DNA of 42,171 nt from a bacterium (GCA_016124895.1 WGMU01000157.1:1-42171); one strand, 5' to 3'; shown: positions 18,196-25,881, numbered from the stretch's first letter. A program made the numbers and translations. Notes: generated by a model from the sequence alone, not told the origin.

Positions 18196-19818
18196 CTATC
18201 CCGCCTCACGAGAATCATCCGTCGAATTTGGCGACCCCTTGTCCGATTCAGGAGCGACATCAAGGCGTTTCAACACTTGAGTCACTCTCGCCCTGCTGAC
18301 TCCCAGAAAACGGGCCAACGCCGCCCGCGATTCGAACTTGCCGGTATCGAGTAATGACTGGTAGTACCGAGCAAGCCGCATGGGATCGGAGCGAGGCTTC
18401 GTCGACTTTTTTTTTGGCTGCTCCTGCGTTGTGAGAGGGGAATTCCAAGGATAGAATTTGATGACCGGGATGCGATGTAACCTGTTGCTGTCAAAGGCCC
18501 CAAGCTGTGTGAAACCACGGTTCGACCTGAGACCGCCTCGGGGAGCTTGTCTAGTTGTCACACGATACGAGAAGCCCTCAAAACCAGTGGTTTTTGAGGG
18601 TTTCGTCGTTTCTGGACCTGCTCCAGATGGCTCCTGATCTGCAGAGATAGAACCACCAGTAGAACCACAAACGGCCCGCTCGAAGGAATCGCTGGTGGCC
18701 ATCGCGTAGTGCTTCATCGCCACGGCCTGCGAATTTCCGAGCCAGTCGCAGACGTCTGCCGCCGGAAACTCCGCCAGAAGTTCCGTTTGTCGGCTTGCCC
18801 GCAGGTTGTGGTACAGCTTCGGCCACGGCTTGATGCCCGCCTGGATCAGCAGCTTCTGGAACGCCGTCCGCAGATTCTGCCGGTTCGACCGCCAGCGACT
18901 GATGACCGGAGTGCTCATCGGGCAGTTGATACCCGGCTGCGCCCGGTTGTGAAGCTCCCGCAGAAACGGCAGCAGTTCCGGGAAGATCGGACAGAATCGC
19001 AAGCCGCCGTCTTCGTGGTGTTCGGTCTTCTGAGCCCGAATCGTCAGCCGCCTGGCTTCCAGATCGACGTCCTGCCACGTCAGCGCGACGACTTCGCTGG
19101 GAATTCGGATGCCGGCATACCGGCTCAACGCGATGACCGCCCGCAGTTCCGCACACGAGCACGCATCCAGAGCCGTTTGAATCACTGCGCGGCTGACGAA
19201 GTGCTGCCGCTTCGTGTTCCCATGAACGGCCACGCTGAAGCCCGTGAAAGGATTCTCATCGATCAGCTTCAGCTTGACGCCATGCTGGAAGAACTGCCGG
19301 CAGCGGCCTGCAATCCGTCGCGTCGTGTTGTCTGACCAGCCCGGATCGTTCTCCCGTCCGCTGCCGTGCTTCCGAACGTGAATCCGCCAGCGTTCGGCAT
19401 CTGCTGAGGTGATTTCGTCGAGCCGCTTGTCGGCACCGAAGAACCCGACCAGAGACCGGATCGCACAGCGGTACTGCAGAAGCGTTGATTCTTTGACGTC
19501 GGACCGGAGCGCTTCGTAATCAGCGAGGAACGGCCCCAGCGTCGCGGGACCACGGTCTTCCGCCGTTGGTTCGATCAACTCTGCCTTGATCAGCTTTTTC
19601 CGCAGGTCAGGCCCAATGCTGCCGAGCCATCGGGCAACGTGAACGTCAGGCGTGTCGCCCGCTGCCCGCGACACAAGCAAGTGTTCGACGTTGGTCTTCA
19701 CCGTTGCCGCCTGTCGCCTGGAGAAGCCCCCGAGCCACATCGACCGCTTTCGTTTGTCGACCCCGTAGAAGCTCAACCGGAAGCCCTTGCGGCCCTGTTC
19801 CTGACTGATGCTTGCCAT
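18196..19818 (-). CDS. int: Tyrosine site-specific integrase with C-terminal read-through extension
   Basis: A 540-residue tyrosine recombinase. A SAM-like core-binding domain (about 90-190) precedes the catalytic domain (about 205-385): Arg238 (RYAGIRIPSE), Lys264 (QKTEHH), His337 and Arg340 (LYHNLRASRQTEL) and Tyr371 (MKHYAMAT). The usual family would end soon after, but this frame runs on for about 150 residues. It crosses the arm-like repeat (CGSTGGSI, 384-391), a hairpin and the putative att core at 18540-18548, and ends in an HTH segment (about 480-520, ESRAALARFLGVSRARVTQVL) that looks like another gene's end. That tail lies outside the inferred element and was probably acquired from the insertion site. 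It is the last gene of the minus-strand satellite-like set. Confidence 0.85.
   Translation of the reverse strand: MASISQEQGRKGFRLSFYGVDKRKRSMWLGGFSRRQAATVKTNVEHLLVSRAAGDTPDVHVARWLGSIGPDLRKKLIKAELIEPTAEDRGPATLGPFLADYEALRSDVKESTLLQYRCAIRSLVGFFGADKRLDEITSADAERWRIHVRKHGSGRENDPGWSDNTTRRIAGRCRQFFQHGVKLKLIDENPFTGFSVAVHGNTKRQHFVSRAVIQTALDACSCAELRAVIALSRYAGIRIPSEVVALTWQDVDLEARRLTIRAQKTEHHEDGGLRFCPIFPELLPFLRELHNRAQPGINCPMSTPVISRWRSNRQNLRTAFQKLLIQAGIKPWPKLYHNLRASRQTELLAEFPAADVCDWLGNSQAVAMKHYAMATSDSFERAVCGSTGGSISADQEPSGAGPETTKPSKTTGFEGFSYRVTTRQAPRGGLRSNRGFTQLGAFDSNRLHRIPVIKFYPWNSPLTTQEQPKKKSTKPRSDPMRLARYYQSLLDTGKFESRAALARFLGVSRARVTQVLKRLDVAPESDKGSPNSTDDSREAG
18540..18548. other. Candidate left att core (GGGGAGCTT)
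   Basis: The same 9-mer occurs at 25355-25363 in equivalent surroundings. In both places it is followed on the plus strand by a short degenerate stretch and then by a hairpin located in the 3' coding part of an integrase gene. Nine bases alone could match by chance; the support comes from the matching architecture. Confidence 0.4.
18575..18600. repeat. Hairpin inside the integrase 3' end, left side
   Basis: CCCTCAAAACC and GGTTTTTGAGGG pair with a single bulged T around AGT. It lies 27 bases inside the candidate left core. A perfect hairpin sits at the equivalent place near the right core (25395-25418), though with a different sequence, which suggests conserved structure rather than conserved bases. 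Confidence 0.55.
18645..18669. repeat. Arm-type repeat, left copy
   Basis: Two TAGAACCAC 9-mers (18648-18656 and 18660-18668) repeat with a 12-bp period. The whole 25-bp block matches 25275-25299 at 24 positions in the same orientation. It lies about 100 bases inside the candidate left core. Tandem sites of this size flanking a core are typical arm-type integrase binding sites. Confidence 0.6.
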
Positions 19819-19943
19819 CGTGCATTGCCTTTCTGGAACGCCCGGCCCACAGATGCGAGGTTCCAGTCCCGCAGGGCCACGGACCGGGCAAAGGTTTGAG
19901 GAAGGTAATTCGAGTGCCGGCCAGCGGCCAGGCGTGTTTCTGG

Positions 19944-21212
19944 TCAGCCGATGGCACGACCATCGATCGGCCAGGTCTGCGACTGAGCAAACAGCGTCCG
20001 TGCCGGATCGAAGGACAGCCGTAGATTCGCGGTTTCGCCGTGCCGGTTCTTCATCAGGTAGAGCATCGCGTCGGTCCTGTCGCCGTCATCTGGCCTGACC
20101 GGACGGTCGAGCCCGATCAGCACGTCGGCATCTTGTTCAATTGATCCGGAGTCCGCGAAATCGCTCATCAACGGACGCGGGTTTTGACGCTTCTCGATTT
20201 CGCGGGAAAGTTGTTGTGCCGCAACCACGGCCAGGCCAGTTCGCATTGCCAGCAGCTTCAGGCTGCGACTGATGTCGGCTACCCGTTCCCATTTTGGTGG
20301 CCGATTATCCCGTGGCCGAACAAGAGACAGGTAGTCCACGATCAGCAGCCGTACGCCGTGCCGCCGGCTGTACCGTCGCGCTTCCGCTTCAATCCTGTCG
20401 ATGCTCCAACCCGCCGCCTCCCGGATGTAGAACGGCAATTCGGCCAGTTCATTCAGCCCGTCAACGTCGTCGCTGCTGCGGATGCCTGCCTGGCATCGCA
20501 GGCGGTTCGTCATCTCCCGTCTGGTCATCTCCAATGGCAGAGCCAGTACAGGAATGCCAGTCCTTGCGACTGACAATGCGACGCCCGAACAAAAGGCTGT
20601 CTTTCCGACTGACGGGCGTGCCCCAACACAGACAAGTTGGCCAGCTCCGAATCCACCGTGCAGGAACATATCGAGGTCATCCAGCCCCGTCGTGAATTTC
20701 TCGACGGTTTCAGTATCCATCGCCAGCAGGTGCTCGCTGATATGTCCGTCGCCGTCGCCGGTATCTGCATCCAGCAGCCGCTCGATCTGTCGGGCGTGTT
20801 CGTTGAGCACTTCATCGGGAGAACGGTCGGCTTGCGCTAGTGCTCCCGAAGTATCGGTGACGACATAGCCAAATGACCGCGCCAGCCAGGCAGCCTTGAC
20901 CTGCCGAGCATAGTGGTCCGCATGAAGTCCGTGTGCTACCAGCCCGTACGCCTTCTCCAGCGCGTCGATGATGCCGCTCTCTGCCCCCAGTTCAGCCGCT
21001 ACGGCTTCAACCGCCGTTGGTCGATCTTCGCGTCGGAGTCGTAGCAGGACGCCGTAGATGGCCCGCAGCGGCTCGCTGGCGAAGTATTCTGGCTGAACCG
21101 CCGCAGCCACATCATCGATCGCGTCTGCGTTCTGCAGGAGGGAACCGATCAGCTCGAATTCTCCCTGTCGGGATGCCGCCCGCCGCAGTCGTTCGTTCGC
21201 GAATTCGTCCAT
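19944..21212 (-). CDS. DnaB-like replicative helicase
   Basis: A 422-residue DnaB-family helicase, which unwinds DNA ahead of the replisome. The N-terminal domain (about 15-110) has the helical DnaB fold pattern (EFELIGSLLQNADAIDDVAAAVQPEYFASEPLRAIY split over several helices). The C-terminal RecA-like core has Walker A GARPSVGKTAF (197-207), Walker B LLIVDYLSLV (289-298), QQLSREIEKRQNPRPLMSDF with the arginine region, and SGSIEQDADVL. At about 420 residues it is slightly short of chromosomal DnaB. Its ATG (21212) overlaps the upstream gene's stop in a TGATG, so translation is coupled. Together with the replisome-organiser-like neighbour it would let the element replicate after excision. Confidence 0.9.
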   Translation of the reverse strand: MDEFANERLRRAASRQGEFELIGSLLQNADAIDDVAAAVQPEYFASEPLRAIYGVLLRLRREDRPTAVEAVAAELGAESGIIDALEKAYGLVAHGLHADHYARQVKAAWLARSFGYVVTDTSGALAQADRSPDEVLNEHARQIERLLDADTGDGDGHISEHLLAMDTETVEKFTTGLDDLDMFLHGGFGAGQLVCVGARPSVGKTAFCSGVALSVARTGIPVLALPLEMTRREMTNRLRCQAGIRSSDDVDGLNELAELPFYIREAAGWSIDRIEAEARRYSRRHGVRLLIVDYLSLVRPRDNRPPKWERVADISRSLKLLAMRTGLAVVAAQQLSREIEKRQNPRPLMSDFADSGSIEQDADVLIGLDRPVRPDDGDRTDAMLYLMKNRHGETANLRLSFDPARTLFAQSQTWPIDGRAIG

Positions 21213-22099
21213 CAAGCCGGCCCTCCATTTCCGGCTGCCTGTTCTGCCCGCATCCGGGCGAGAACATCCGCCGTGTGTCGGTCCATCACGTCGTCAGCCG
21301 ATCCGGAGTTGCTGTGCTGCCCGTTTCGGTCGTCGTACTTCCCCTCCAGAATCCGCGTCACTGAATCCGGCTGGATGAACCAGTCGATATCGGCCTGCCA
21401 GCCTCGGTCATTCTCGCCCCGACAGAATGACGATCTCACAGTCCTGTCGAGTGCTTCCCGCCAGTTCTGCCGCCAGTCAGAATCAGCAAGTCGCTTCCGC
21501 AGAGCAGATCGGCGCTTGTCGGTCAGCTTCCGACATTGAGCCAGCCCCGACTCATTCCAGACCGTGATAACGTCTTCGATGTCGGCAGCAGACGGACCGG
21601 CGTCAGCCGGTTTACCCCCCTTTGGATTAGGGATAGGGAACAGGGTAGAAGGCGCTCCGTTTCGGTTCCGTGTTGGTTCCGCATGAGTTCCGTTTGCCGT
21701 TCGATTTTGGACCGGTTCGGATTCATCGCATGGACCATCAGGGAGTTGCTCATAGCCTGTCGGCACGAGACACCAGTAGCGGCCAGGTTGAGTTCGGCCT
21801 CCGGTTTCATAGTGGAGCCACCCGGACTCAACCGCTGATTGCCTCGCCCGATTCAGTCGGCCCTTTGAACGGAAACCGCACAGCGGCATCAGTTGTTCGT
21901 TCCAGTACGTGACCGGACCGCTGTACCGCTTCGCGTCTTCCTGGTGAGCAATCACGGTCAGCAGCCAGGTCACCTCCGGCCCCAACTCTTGAGCCGCCGC
22001 CGTCTTCGTCAGCAGTCGCACAAACCGATGGGCGAAGAACGATTCACGGGCGGGATACTCACTCGCACAGACTCGCCTTTTGCGAGCTTCATCAGCCAT
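21212..22099 (-). CDS. Replisome-organiser-like replication protein
   Basis: A 295-residue protein. Residues about 20-115 read as a winged-helix DNA-binding domain: ALGPEVTWLL-type helices, YWNEQLMPLCGFRSKGRLNRARQSAVESGWL, then the wing GRTQPGRYWCLV. A Ser/Pro/Asn-rich linker (about 120-170) follows. The C-terminal region (about 170-265) ends with FCRGENDRGWQADIDWFIQPDSVTRILEGKY, a signature commonly seen in phage replisome organisers and DnaD-like helicase loaders. It is translationally coupled to the DnaB-like helicase, as expected for a loader. The start is ATG 22099. The functional claim is by domain pattern and context. Confidence 0.65.
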   Translation of the reverse strand: MADEARKRRVCASEYPARESFFAHRFVRLLTKTAAAQELGPEVTWLLTVIAHQEDAKRYSGPVTYWNEQLMPLCGFRSKGRLNRARQSAVESGWLHYETGGRTQPGRYWCLVPTGYEQLPDGPCDESEPVQNRTANGTHAEPTRNRNGAPSTLFPIPNPKGGKPADAGPSAADIEDVITVWNESGLAQCRKLTDKRRSALRKRLADSDWRQNWREALDRTVRSSFCRGENDRGWQADIDWFIQPDSVTRILEGKYDDRNGQHSNSGSADDVMDRHTADVLARMRAEQAAGNGGPA

Positions 22100-22209
22100 G
22101 ATTTCACGACCTTTGTGAGTCGCTCCGGTGACGCGGCAACGTCAGCCGAGCATGTGTTGGATGCGGAAGTTGCGAGCGAGCCCGGCCCTGTGGTCGGGCT
22201 CAGCTCGTT

Positions 22210-22569
22210 TCAAGCGTCGACGCCAGGCAGACGCTGCTGACGGTCACGCTTGCGAGCGGCCACGGCGGCGAGGCGATCCCGCAGGGCGATGGCCTGCTCC
22301 CGATCTGTCAGTCGGAATCGACCGATCCGGCGACCGTGGGCTTTGCTACGCGACGTGTGCCGATCACCAACCCGGTCGATAGTCACGGCTGCCAGCAGTC
22401 CGGCGATGAGCCCTCCCCAGCAGCTTTGGTTGACCGATTCCGGGAGTTCGTACCGTTGGTGCGCGTCGTCAGTGCTGCCCTCGCCTTGTTCGATCAGCAC
22501 GCAAAGGAAAGCGTGTTTGGCTTGAGCCTGTTCGACAGCGGTGGCCTTGCGAGTCGTGGGATGGCTCAT
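22210..22569 (-). CDS. Small basic hypothetical protein
   Basis: A 119-residue protein starting at ATG 22569, which overlaps the stop of the upstream HTH gene by four bases (ATGA). It has a His/Ala/Lys-rich N-terminus, a short central hydrophobic stretch (WGGLIAGLLAAVTI) and a basic C-terminus (RFRLTDREQAIALRDRLAAVAARKRDRQQR). No family is recognised. The overlapping starts support a real operon gene. It lies 110 bases before the replisome-organiser gene. Confidence 0.5.
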   Translation of the reverse strand: MSHPTTRKATAVEQAQAKHAFLCVLIEQGEGSTDDAHQRYELPESVNQSCWGGLIAGLLAAVTIDRVGDRHTSRSKAHGRRIGRFRLTDREQAIALRDRLAAVAARKRDRQQRLPGVDA

Positions 22570-22853
22570 TTTCCCACCTCGCTTTCGTTCGTGGTCAAGG
22601 CGGCGAACACGTCAGCCGGACGATACAGAACGCGCCGGCCCATCCGGACGAATGGCACGTCGCCAGCCTTCCGGTGCCGTTGCAGTGTCTGAGGGGACAA
22701 TCCAGCCAGCAGCTCTGCCATCGCCGGTTCATCGACCAGCCCGTCAGGCCTCGTTGGCGTGTCTTGCTTCGCTTCCAGGCGAACAGCCACGGCATCCGCC
22801 AGCCGGTCAACGATCACGTCCAGCAGAGCGTCGAGTGAGGTGTCAGGCATCAT
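22566..22853 (-). CDS. Small HTH protein (AlpA/excisionase-like)
   Basis: A 95-residue protein from ATG 22853, with GAGG six bases upstream; the frame is open further upstream but overlaps the neighbouring gene more deeply. The C-terminal half is a MerR-type helix-turn-helix: MAELLAGLSPQTLQRHRKAGDVPFVRMGRRVLYRPADVFAAL, the layout of AlpA/Xis regulators. The N-terminal half is helical (LDALLDVIVDRLADAVAVRLE) and may dimerise. It overlaps the genes on both sides by a few bases, so it sits in a tightly coupled operon. In an integrative element it could act as excision factor or regulator. Confidence 0.65.
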   Translation of the reverse strand: MMPDTSLDALLDVIVDRLADAVAVRLEAKQDTPTRPDGLVDEPAMAELLAGLSPQTLQRHRKAGDVPFVRMGRRVLYRPADVFAALTTNESEVGK

Positions 22854-23049
22854 GCCGCACCTCGCTTTCTTCATCGACCGGTACGGTCGCCGGCACTGAC
22901 ACAACAACGCCAGCGACCTCATCAAGACGAAAACGGATTGAGCCGTCCGGCAAACGGTGATGCGGCAACAGCCCACGTCTGGCGAGTCTCAGAGCTTTGC
23001 CCGGACTCCAAGCATAGTGGCGATCCACTGCCTCGGGACGCACGAACAT
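22843..23049 (-). CDS. Second small HTH-type protein
   Basis: A 68-residue protein from ATG 23049, chosen because AGGAG lies eight bases upstream; the frame is open to 23091. VDRHYAWSPGKALRLARRGLLPHHRLPDGSIRFRLDEVAGVVVSV reads as a compact MerR/excisionase-like winged helix, with recognition helix, RRGLLPHHRLPDG turn and wing. It overlaps the next HTH gene by 11 bases. Two small HTH proteins side by side recall the Xis/regulator pairs of satellites and prophages; which is which cannot be told from the sequence. Confidence 0.65.
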   Translation of the reverse strand: MFVRPEAVDRHYAWSPGKALRLARRGLLPHHRLPDGSIRFRLDEVAGVVVSVPATVPVDEESEVRHDA

Positions 23050-23128
23050 GAGAAGCACTCCTGGTCTAAGTTCCGGGGATGGAACCGCCACCCCTCAGAA
23101 ACTCATGGCCAGCAGCGCGCCGGGCGCA

Positions 23129-24106
23129 TCAATTGAGACGTTTCGTCACCTTTCGTGACCTTTTACTCCCAGAAATCTCCGGCAGCACAGTTCCGGACCG
23201 CCCGTAGTCGTGCTCGGGAGACAGACTTGCGGCAACTTCCGCGTCTTTCCGGCTCCGTTCTTCGACGGCATCGTCGTGAGCCAGCATCTGGCGATTCCAC
23301 CAGGCAATCAGATCAGCTTTCGGCACCTGCGGTTGTGCTCCCTGACACTTCGGGAGACGGATCGGCCCCGAAGTGGTTGAGTTCAGCTCTTTGACTCGGA
23401 CACGTTCTCGCCGCTCGTTCGGTCGCCCGACGGCGTCGAGAATCTCCTGCCAACTGAACAGCATCTGAACGGCATCCGCCACAAACTCCGTCCCTGACTC
23501 GCCACGCGGTCGGAGGCTGCGACCAGCCTGTCCGCTGTCGCTCGGGGTTTCTAACCGGGATTCGTTGTCCGCCTCTGCAGGTTCTTCGTGCCACCCCGAA
23601 GCCAGCCTTCGCACTTCGTCGAAGTTGCTGCACGCTGCGATCCGGTCGTACGAATCGAATGCGCGGCAGGCATGGATGGCGATCCAGGCATCTTGGAAGT
23701 CATCCCAGAACGTGCGGTATTCCCAATTACGAAATGCGTCGGACAGTAGCTCAGTGATTGTTTCGACGTCGCCTGAGCAGGCATGTTCAATCATGCTCAA
23801 CACGAGTTCCCGCCGATCCCGCCACTGCCCCGGTTCTTCGGTGTCGAGTTGCGACCGCACGAACTTCACAACAATCTCAGCACCATGCCTGATCTTTGGA
23901 ACTGAGACAGCTTCAACAAGCCGCTCCGCGATTTGTACCGGAGTTGCGTGCCCTGACAGCGTGTCACCTGGGACAGCGAGCCAAGCCACCCCGCTGTTGA
24001 TCAGATCCATAAGCGAACGTTCTTCGTTCCACTGTTCGATCTGCTCTTTCTCCAGACGGCTCGTCTCTTCCCGCTCTTGGCGCAATTGCTCTGCAGATTT
24101 AGCCAC
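23129..24106 (-). CDS. Hypothetical protein of the satellite-like element
   Basis: A 325-residue protein starting at GTG 24106, with AAGGA seven bases upstream. The N-terminus is a charged coil (LRQEREETSRLEKEQIEQWNEE). The middle is helical (about 60-190), and the C-terminal third is rich in Arg, Glu and Ser and probably disordered, ending KRSRKVTKRLN. No family is recognised. It lies between the HGG-motif gene and the small HTH genes, all in the same direction, with 80 bases to the next gene. Confidence 0.55.
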   Translation of the reverse strand: MAKSAEQLRQEREETSRLEKEQIEQWNEERSLMDLINSGVAWLAVPGDTLSGHATPVQIAERLVEAVSVPKIRHGAEIVVKFVRSQLDTEEPGQWRDRRELVLSMIEHACSGDVETITELLSDAFRNWEYRTFWDDFQDAWIAIHACRAFDSYDRIAACSNFDEVRRLASGWHEEPAEADNESRLETPSDSGQAGRSLRPRGESGTEFVADAVQMLFSWQEILDAVGRPNERRERVRVKELNSTTSGPIRLPKCQGAQPQVPKADLIAWWNRQMLAHDDAVEERSRKDAEVAASLSPEHDYGRSGTVLPEISGSKRSRKVTKRLN

Positions 24107-24357
24107 GGCAGTTTCCTTCCCTTTTGGACGGGCGTGGTTCGGACAGTGTCGCGGGAAGGAATGCGACTCCTGTCCAAACCAGCTTCCGCTCGCCGCGTAG
24201 CTAGCGCGACAAACAACCCGTCAGTCCGTTGTTTTGCAGGTCGTCAGGATCTGAGTTTATGCCGACTGCTGTCCAGTTTCAGACACACCGAAACGGTCGA
24301 TTTGTGAATGCTGCCAGAGCTTCTGAGCGTCGCGACTGCAGGCCGTTTGGAGAATGG

Positions 24358-25167
24358 TTAAACCGGCGTCGGAGCGGAATCAGCGGCAAGGCGTTGCATC
24401 GCTCCCTCGAAAGCCGCTCTGAGGTCAGCGTCTGCATCGTCTCCCGCGTCCGATCCGTCATCGTCGCCGCTTCTGCCGCGTTCCTGAGCCGTGAGAGAGC
24501 CGTTTGTGATTCCACGTGGAAGTGGCCCCAGAATCCGTTGCCATTCGGTCGCGATCAGAGCGATGGCTGCGTTGTCGCGGACGTTCTGCCGGACCGCTTC
24601 CATCATCAGGCCGATTCGGACCAGCAGTTCGTCAAACCGCACCATCGCGTCGAGTTGCACCATCCGCCTGTGCTCCCGTGCGGCGATCCGGCTCCGCTGT
24701 TCCATCAGGTCAGCGAACTCGAACACCCGCTGCATCTGCGTCGCCTCCGCGTCCAGCAGAGCTCCCTGTGCGTCCACAGCCGCCGCAAGCCGTTCGTCAT
24801 CGCCAGCCGCGATCGCTGCCTGGATTTCGTTCTGACTGTCCCGCAGCGTCGCGATGCCCTGTCTGTCGAATCCGTCGAGATTGCTGGCGAAGTCCGCCAG
24901 AATCGCATCCAGCGCCGCCAGTTCGTGCTTCATCGAGGCGAGGTCAGGATCGGCGAGTGCGGCCTCATAGACCGCCTGCAGCCGTTCCGGCAGCCGGTAC
25001 TTCGACCGCTCGCCGTGTTTCCAGTGCGGCGAGTCAGGCCCTTTGGGCGTCAAACCCCCGTGAAATCGGCAGCGCCCGTTCTGGAGCGGTCTCTGCCGGC
25101 ATGGTGCCCCCGTCCGCGTCTTCGCGCCACAAATTGCCTGGTCCCGTTGGGGTCTCGTCTTCCTCAT
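24358..25167 (-). CDS. HGG-motif protein, terminase small subunit-like
   Basis: A 269-residue protein from ATG 25167, with GGAGG nine bases upstream. The N-terminus carries a Cys/His cluster: CGAKTRTGAPCRQRPLQNGR, then CRFHGG (about 13-38). This CGAKT..G.PC...P..GRC..HGG pattern is common in phage proteins encoded at terminase loci, often small-terminase-like. The rest is long and helical (about 60-230), and the end is acidic (SGDDDGSDAGDDADAD). It is the promoter-proximal gene of the satellite-like operon. No large terminase is present, so it may redirect a helper phage's packaging; that role is inferred. It could instead be another zinc-binding DNA-binding protein. Confidence 0.5.
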   Translation of the reverse strand: MRKTRPQRDQAICGAKTRTGAPCRQRPLQNGRCRFHGGLTPKGPDSPHWKHGERSKYRLPERLQAVYEAALADPDLASMKHELAALDAILADFASNLDGFDRQGIATLRDSQNEIQAAIAAGDDERLAAAVDAQGALLDAEATQMQRVFEFADLMEQRSRIAAREHRRMVQLDAMVRFDELLVRIGLMMEAVRQNVRDNAAIALIATEWQRILGPLPRGITNGSLTAQERGRSGDDDGSDAGDDADADLRAAFEGAMQRLAADSAPTPV

Positions 25168-25274
25168 GGGGTTACGCCTCCATCTCCGTGCGGTGACGAT
25201 GCAGCCAGGCCGGTCAGGTTTTGCAGTCGTGAAACCACCCACTCCCGGCCGTCCGGATCCAGCTTCTGCAGCTC

Positions 25275-25299
25275 AGATAGAACCACCCGTAGAACCACA
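25275..25299. repeat. Arm-type repeat, right copy
   Basis: Two TAGAACCAC 9-mers (25278-25286 and 25290-25298), period 12 bp, match the left copy at 24 of 25 positions. It lies 56 bases inside the candidate right core. Confidence 0.6.
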
Positions 25300-25354
25300 T
25301 CCGGGGAAGATTGCGTATTTCCCGGCGTTTCCGGGGATGCTTCGCTTCCAAGCG

Positions 25355-25363
25355 GGGGAGCTT
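25355..25363. other. Candidate right att core (GGGGAGCTT)
   Basis: Second copy of the 9-mer seen at 18540-18548. The sequence to its right (TGTTCACTAG, then the 25395-25418 hairpin) resembles the sequence right of the left core, as expected if two related integrase 3' ends share an attachment architecture. Confidence 0.4.
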
Positions 25364-25394
25364 TGTTCACTAGCAACGCGAAGCGATGACTCGC

Positions 25395-25418
25395 AAACCC
25401 CGGCATTTGCCGGGGTTT
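25395..25418. repeat. Perfect hairpin inside the truncated integrase, right side
   Basis: AAACCCCGGCA, TT, TGCCGGGGTTT is a perfect 11-bp stem, followed on the plus strand by three more T. It looks like an intrinsic terminator for plus-strand transcription, but it also lies inside the minus-strand integrase frame, at the same place as the 18575-18600 hairpin relative to the candidate core. Confidence 0.6.
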
Positions 25419-25881
25419 TTTCGTGCGCCGCGTTCACCGGTTGCGACGCGTTTCTTGAGGTTCCGTGCGGTTGCTGCACCGGATTCTGCAGCGCGTTTTC
25501 GGCATCCGATTGAACGCCAGCTGCTCGCTCGAAATGCTCGCCGGTCACCTGGAGATAGTGTTTCGCGGCCACGGGTTGAGAGTTGCCGATCCACGCGCAG
25601 ACGACGTGCAGCGGGAAGTCTTCGGCCAGCTCCGTCTCTCGAGTGCTCCGCAGATTCTGGAACAGCTTCGGCCACGGCTTCAGTCCGGCCCGGTGGATGA
25701 TACGTTCCAGGTGCGTCCGGAGATTCTTGTCCGTGTCGCGGTACTTCTTGAGCACATACTCCGCCCTTGTTTCTGCCCGCTCGAATGCTTCCTCCAGATG
25801 TCTTCTGCTCGCTCCCTGCCGATTCAGAACCGACGCCAGCAGCGGACAGGACCGACAGCCAGCCAGGCGACAGTGAGCCAA

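Larger units (their letters stand above)
18540..25363 (-). mobile_element. Putative integrated satellite (PICI-like) of about 6.8 kb
   Basis: The boundaries are inferred from GGGGAGCTT at both ends (18540-18548 and 25355-25363), each with a pair of TAGAACCAC sites on its inner side. Inside are only minus-strand genes: HGG-motif terminase-small-subunit-like protein, unknown protein, two small HTH proteins, small unknown protein, replisome organiser, DnaB-like helicase and integrase. There are no capsid, tail, large terminase or conjugation genes. This gene set and order (integration, Xis-like regulators, replication, packaging specificity) matches the logic of phage-inducible chromosomal islands. 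The assignment is an inference; the boundaries rest on short repeats. Confidence 0.55.
25273..25881 (-). pseudogene. Truncated tyrosine integrase (older element), 3' end replaced by satellite
   Basis: The recognisable integrase sequence starts near 25800 (HLEEAFERAETRAEYVLKKYRDTDKN) and includes KPWPKLFQNLRSTRETEL, where Phe-Gln replaces the usual His but Arg is kept, and the catalytic Tyr in AAKHYLQVT. The first about 27 codons of the frame do not resemble an integrase, and the N-terminal and Arg-I regions are missing. From about 25363 leftward the frame enters the satellite and ends CGSTGGSI at the right arm repeat. It is homologous to but clearly different from the intact integrase at 18196-19818. 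It is read here as the remnant of an earlier element whose 3' end served as the satellite's target. Confidence 0.7.

Noticed and set aside
24229-25389. Open frame of 386 codons on the plus strand
   Set aside because: It covers the HGG-motif gene on the other strand, is rich in Arg, Ser and Pro, and has no recognisable domain.
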